A stretch of DNA of 6,545 bases, taken from positions 1-6,545 of the forward strand of contig JAKDMK010000137.1 in NCBI GenBank assembly GCA_030452365.1, read 5' to 3'. Under the pieces are notes generated by a model, which saw only the letters and a list, made by a program, of their open reading frames with translations, was not told where the DNA came from and did not search any database. Below, in pieces: positions 5,344 through 6,545 of the stretch. The stretch's first letter is position 1; every line of letters begins with the position of its first letter. This DNA comes from Nitrococcus sp. GTDB taxonomy: Bacteria; Pseudomonadota; Gammaproteobacteria; Nitrococcales; Nitrococcaceae. Both the position numbers and the translations under genes were made by a program.

Positions 5344-5399
5344 CGAATAAGGTTAGATCGCGCGAGTCTTCGAGCCGCGATCTGAACCGTTTGTTGGAC
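5338..5399 (+). other. attC site 4 (end of cassette 4)
   Basis: A 62-bp imperfect palindrome: R'' ATCTAAC (5338-5344, perfect RYYYAAC), left arm AAGGTTAGATCGCG, loop around GAGTCTTCGAGC, right arm CGCGATCTGAACCG and R' GTTGGAC (5393-5399), which fits GTTRRRY. Unpaired bases in the arms are the usual extrahelical type. It differs from the other three, so this cassette probably came from another source array. Confidence 0.88.
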
Positions 5400-5441
5400 A
5401 AGCCCGGTTCCGAGTGACCCGATCCTATGAAAATAGCTTTT
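5394..5441 (+). other. Possible start of a fifth cassette, cut by the IS
   Basis: Sequence beyond the attC4 exchange point starts TTGGAC, as a next cassette would. An ATG at 5427 (ATG AAA ATA GCT) lies 33 nt in, then runs into the left end of the IS1595 element and stops at TAA in its inverted repeat. This could be the 5' end of a cassette gene interrupted by the IS. No family is recognisable. Confidence 0.3.
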
Positions 5442-5453
5442 CCTGATTACGCA
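5442..5453 (+). repeat. Left inverted repeat core of the IS1595 element
   Basis: CCTGATTACGCA, repeated in inverse at 6457-6468. The transposase stop codon (TAA, 5449-5447) is inside this repeat. Confidence 0.82.
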
Positions 5454-6388
5454 TAAGACTCAGCCATGGTTAGCAAACGATAGGGCATGGGCGCGGTGCG
5501 TAACGCCACATACATGAAACGCTCGATCATCGCTGGCAGATTGAATCTTCTATTGAAGCGGTATTCATATTCGGCGAGATAACGCGGTACATGCTTGCTA
5601 CGAACGGCATGCAGATTGCCGACAATTGCATTTTTGACGTTGCCCAGCATCGTGTTGACCCAATTGAACGTCGGATTTTCAACACTCGCGCGACCGCCGC
5701 CGCTGATAATGCGTTCATGAGTATAATTCGGCGGGTCAAATACCCGGAAGCGATTCAGGCCGTCGCTGACAATATGGCTTGCTGGTGCGACAGCGGCCTT
5801 GGCATAGGCTTCGATCGCCGCTCGTGTGAAGCCGCTGACGCGGCGAAACTCGGCTTTGCGCGGGCGTCCATCATTGGTGGTTTCAACGGCGGCGACAAAA
5901 GGAACGTTGCCTGCTACGCCGCGGCCGCGCTTACCCGGACGCTCACCGCCCAGATAGGCGTCATCGATTTCGATGCGCCCGGACAAGCGTTCGCAGCCGC
6001 AACGCTCGTACATGACTTGTAGAATCTTGTGCTTGAGTTGCCAAGCAGTGTTATAGCTTACACCCAGATCGCGCGATAGCTGTAATGCGGATATGCTTTG
6101 CTTGCGCTGGGTCAGCAGATAAATCGCCAGAAACCAGGTACACAATGGCAATTTTGTATCTTGAAAAATGGTTCCTGCCGTCAGCGACGTTTGATGATGA
6201 CAGTGGTGGCACTGGAAAACGCCACGCGTCAAAGTACAGTACGTGGTGTTGCCGCATTTGCCACAAACAAAGCCATCCGGCCAGCGCATTGTAAACACAG
6301 CATCGCGGCACTGTGCTTCAGTGCCGTAGCAACCCAGGAAGGCCGGCAATGAAAGACCGCGCTGAAACTGAATCGGATTGCGCGCCAT
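5447..6388 (-). CDS. IS1595-family transposase
   Basis: A 313-aa DDE-type transposase of the IS1595 family that cuts and joins the ends of its own element. In order: the family N-terminus MARNPIQFQRGLSLPAFL, a zinc ribbon with CGKC (Cys42, Cys45) and CHHC (Cys60, Cys63), a helix-turn-helix region LSRDLGVSYNTAWQLKHKI, then the catalytic core with EIDDAYLGGE (Asp142/143), VSDGLNRF (Asp209) and FNWVNTMLGNVK (Asn246, Lys252). Asn in place of the third acidic residue is known for a subgroup of this family, so it need not mean inactivation. ATG 6388 is chosen over ATG 6412 because relatives start with MAxNPIQFQ and AGGA lies 9 nt upstream. No frameshift or internal stop is seen; it appears intact. 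Confidence 0.93.
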   Translation of the reverse strand: MARNPIQFQRGLSLPAFLGCYGTEAQCRDAVFTMRWPDGFVCGKCGNTTYCTLTRGVFQCHHCHHQTSLTAGTIFQDTKLPLCTWFLAIYLLTQRKQSISALQLSRDLGVSYNTAWQLKHKILQVMYERCGCERLSGRIEIDDAYLGGERPGKRGRGVAGNVPFVAAVETTNDGRPRKAEFRRVSGFTRAAIEAYAKAAVAPASHIVSDGLNRFRVFDPPNYTHERIISGGGRASVENPTFNWVNTMLGNVKNAIVGNLHAVRSKHVPRYLAEYEYRFNRRFNLPAMIERFMYVALRTAPMPYRLLTMAESYA

Positions 6389-6420
6389 GATTGATAATCC
6401 TATACTGTTCAATTTGTTAT

Positions 6421-6429
6421 ATTATACCA
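6421..6429 (-). promoter_or_regulatory. Transposase promoter, extended -10
   Basis: On the minus strand TGGTATAAT is a perfect -10 TATAAT (6426-6421) with an extended TGN element, 33 bp before the transposase ATG. The -35 region (CAGCTA at 17 bp) is poor, as is usual for extended -10 promoters. Confidence 0.6.
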
Positions 6430-6456
6430 GAAAGCGCTAACTATAGCTGTGACTCG

Positions 6457-6468
6457 TGCGTAATCAGG
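6457..6468 (-). repeat. Right inverted repeat core of the IS1595 element
   Basis: TGCGTAATCAGG on the plus strand, the exact reverse complement of the left core at 5442-5453. Confidence 0.82.
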
Positions 6469-6545
6469 TAATGTTTTGAGGGGTATACTCGACACAGTTG
6501 ACCACAACCTTTATCCTAACCTTTTTGGCGATGTGACGAATTATG
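6469..6545 (+). other. Right flank of the IS; short open frame to the window end
   Basis: The frame through GTT at 6473 stays open to the end and reads VLRGILDTVDHNLYPNLFGD and on. It has no clear start; TTG 6476 is possible. It could be the rest of a gene interrupted by the IS or chance: about 27 open codons are not rare. No attC, tRNA or promoter is recognisable here. Confidence 0.2.

Larger units (their letters stand above)
2741..5399 (+). mobile_element. Chromosomal integron with defunct integrase and four cassettes
   Basis: The block has an intI remnant, a candidate attI and four cassettes, each with one gene in the same (+) direction ending in an imperfect-palindrome attC site. Cassettes are 3061-3664, 3665-4240, 4241-4788 and 4789-5393 (548-605 bp). 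The genes have no similarity to each other, start 12-24 nt after each boundary and have no operon-type functional relation, all typical of integron arrays. attC1 and attC3 are about 85% identical, as in sedentary chromosomal integrons. An array with no working integrase is close to the class called CALIN (clusters of attC lacking an integrase). Confidence 0.9.
5436..6474. mobile_element. IS1595-family insertion sequence (about 1.04 kb)
   Basis: A single transposase gene bounded by inverted repeats. A perfect 12-bp core, CCTGATTACGCA, lies at 5442-5453, with its reverse complement at 6457-6468; partial similarity extends a few bases outward (TTTT/ATTA before the core) and inward (AGACTCAGC against GAGTCACAGC). 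The exact tips are uncertain, and I find no 8-bp target duplication, which the family normally makes, so the ends may have decayed or been mislocated. It sits about 40 bp past attC4. Confidence 0.8.

Noticed and set aside
3599..5399. CRISPR array from the recurring palindromic units
   Set aside because: Units are 62-72 bp, spaced about 500-600 bp with genes between, and have attC core sites; not CRISPR repeats.
5591..6022. 143-aa frame antisense to the transposase
   Set aside because: No family features, and it lies entirely within the transposase coding sequence.
6510..6530. CCTAAC after the IS as an attC R'' box
   Set aside because: The 7-mer TCCTAAC starts with a pyrimidine, does not pair with the expected GTTGGAC and no right arm follows in the window.

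Overview
The window looks like gammaproteobacterial chromosome, GC-rich on the left. Three house-keeping or transport loci read leftward: tsaB, hinT and a znuA-znuC zinc/manganese uptake operon that runs off the left edge. The families and the long signal-peptide lipid-type architecture fit a proteobacterium, but nothing in the sequence fixes the genus.

Layout. 1-173: start of an ABC ATPase (ZnuC-like), coupled by a GTGA overlap to 170-1117, a ZnuA-type periplasmic metal-binding protein. Its signal peptide contains an in-frame hexanucleotide tandem repeat. 1237-1581: HinT nucleotide hydrolase. 1825-2505: TsaB of the tRNA t6A pathway. 2512-2742: non-coding, with a GC-rich palindromic repeat. 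2741-2924: a truncated, frameshifted integron-integrase gene (intI), reading leftward. 2941-3066: candidate attI with a candidate cassette promoter. 3061-5393: four rightward gene cassettes, each one gene plus an attC recombination site. 5436-6474: an apparently complete IS1595-family insertion sequence. 6475-6545: a short right flank.

The main discovery is the 2.6-kb integron. The integrase remnant is divergent from the cassettes, as in functional integrons, but keeps only about the first 60 residues and has none of the catalytic tyrosine-recombinase region. The cassettes are therefore immobile unless an IntI is supplied from elsewhere. Cassette boundaries can be set to the base: the 5' end of each cassette (TTRRRY) is complementary to the R'' box in its own downstream attC, including an unusual G:C covariation in cassette 1. 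Cassette products are (1) a 167-aa protein of unknown function, (2) a 155-aa secreted protein with two cysteines, (3) a 154-aa protein with a four-cysteine cluster and (4) a 180-aa protein with an RX4H motif suggestive of a HEPN-type RNase fold. The sequence after attC4 begins like a fifth cassette, which the IS1595 element seems to have interrupted.
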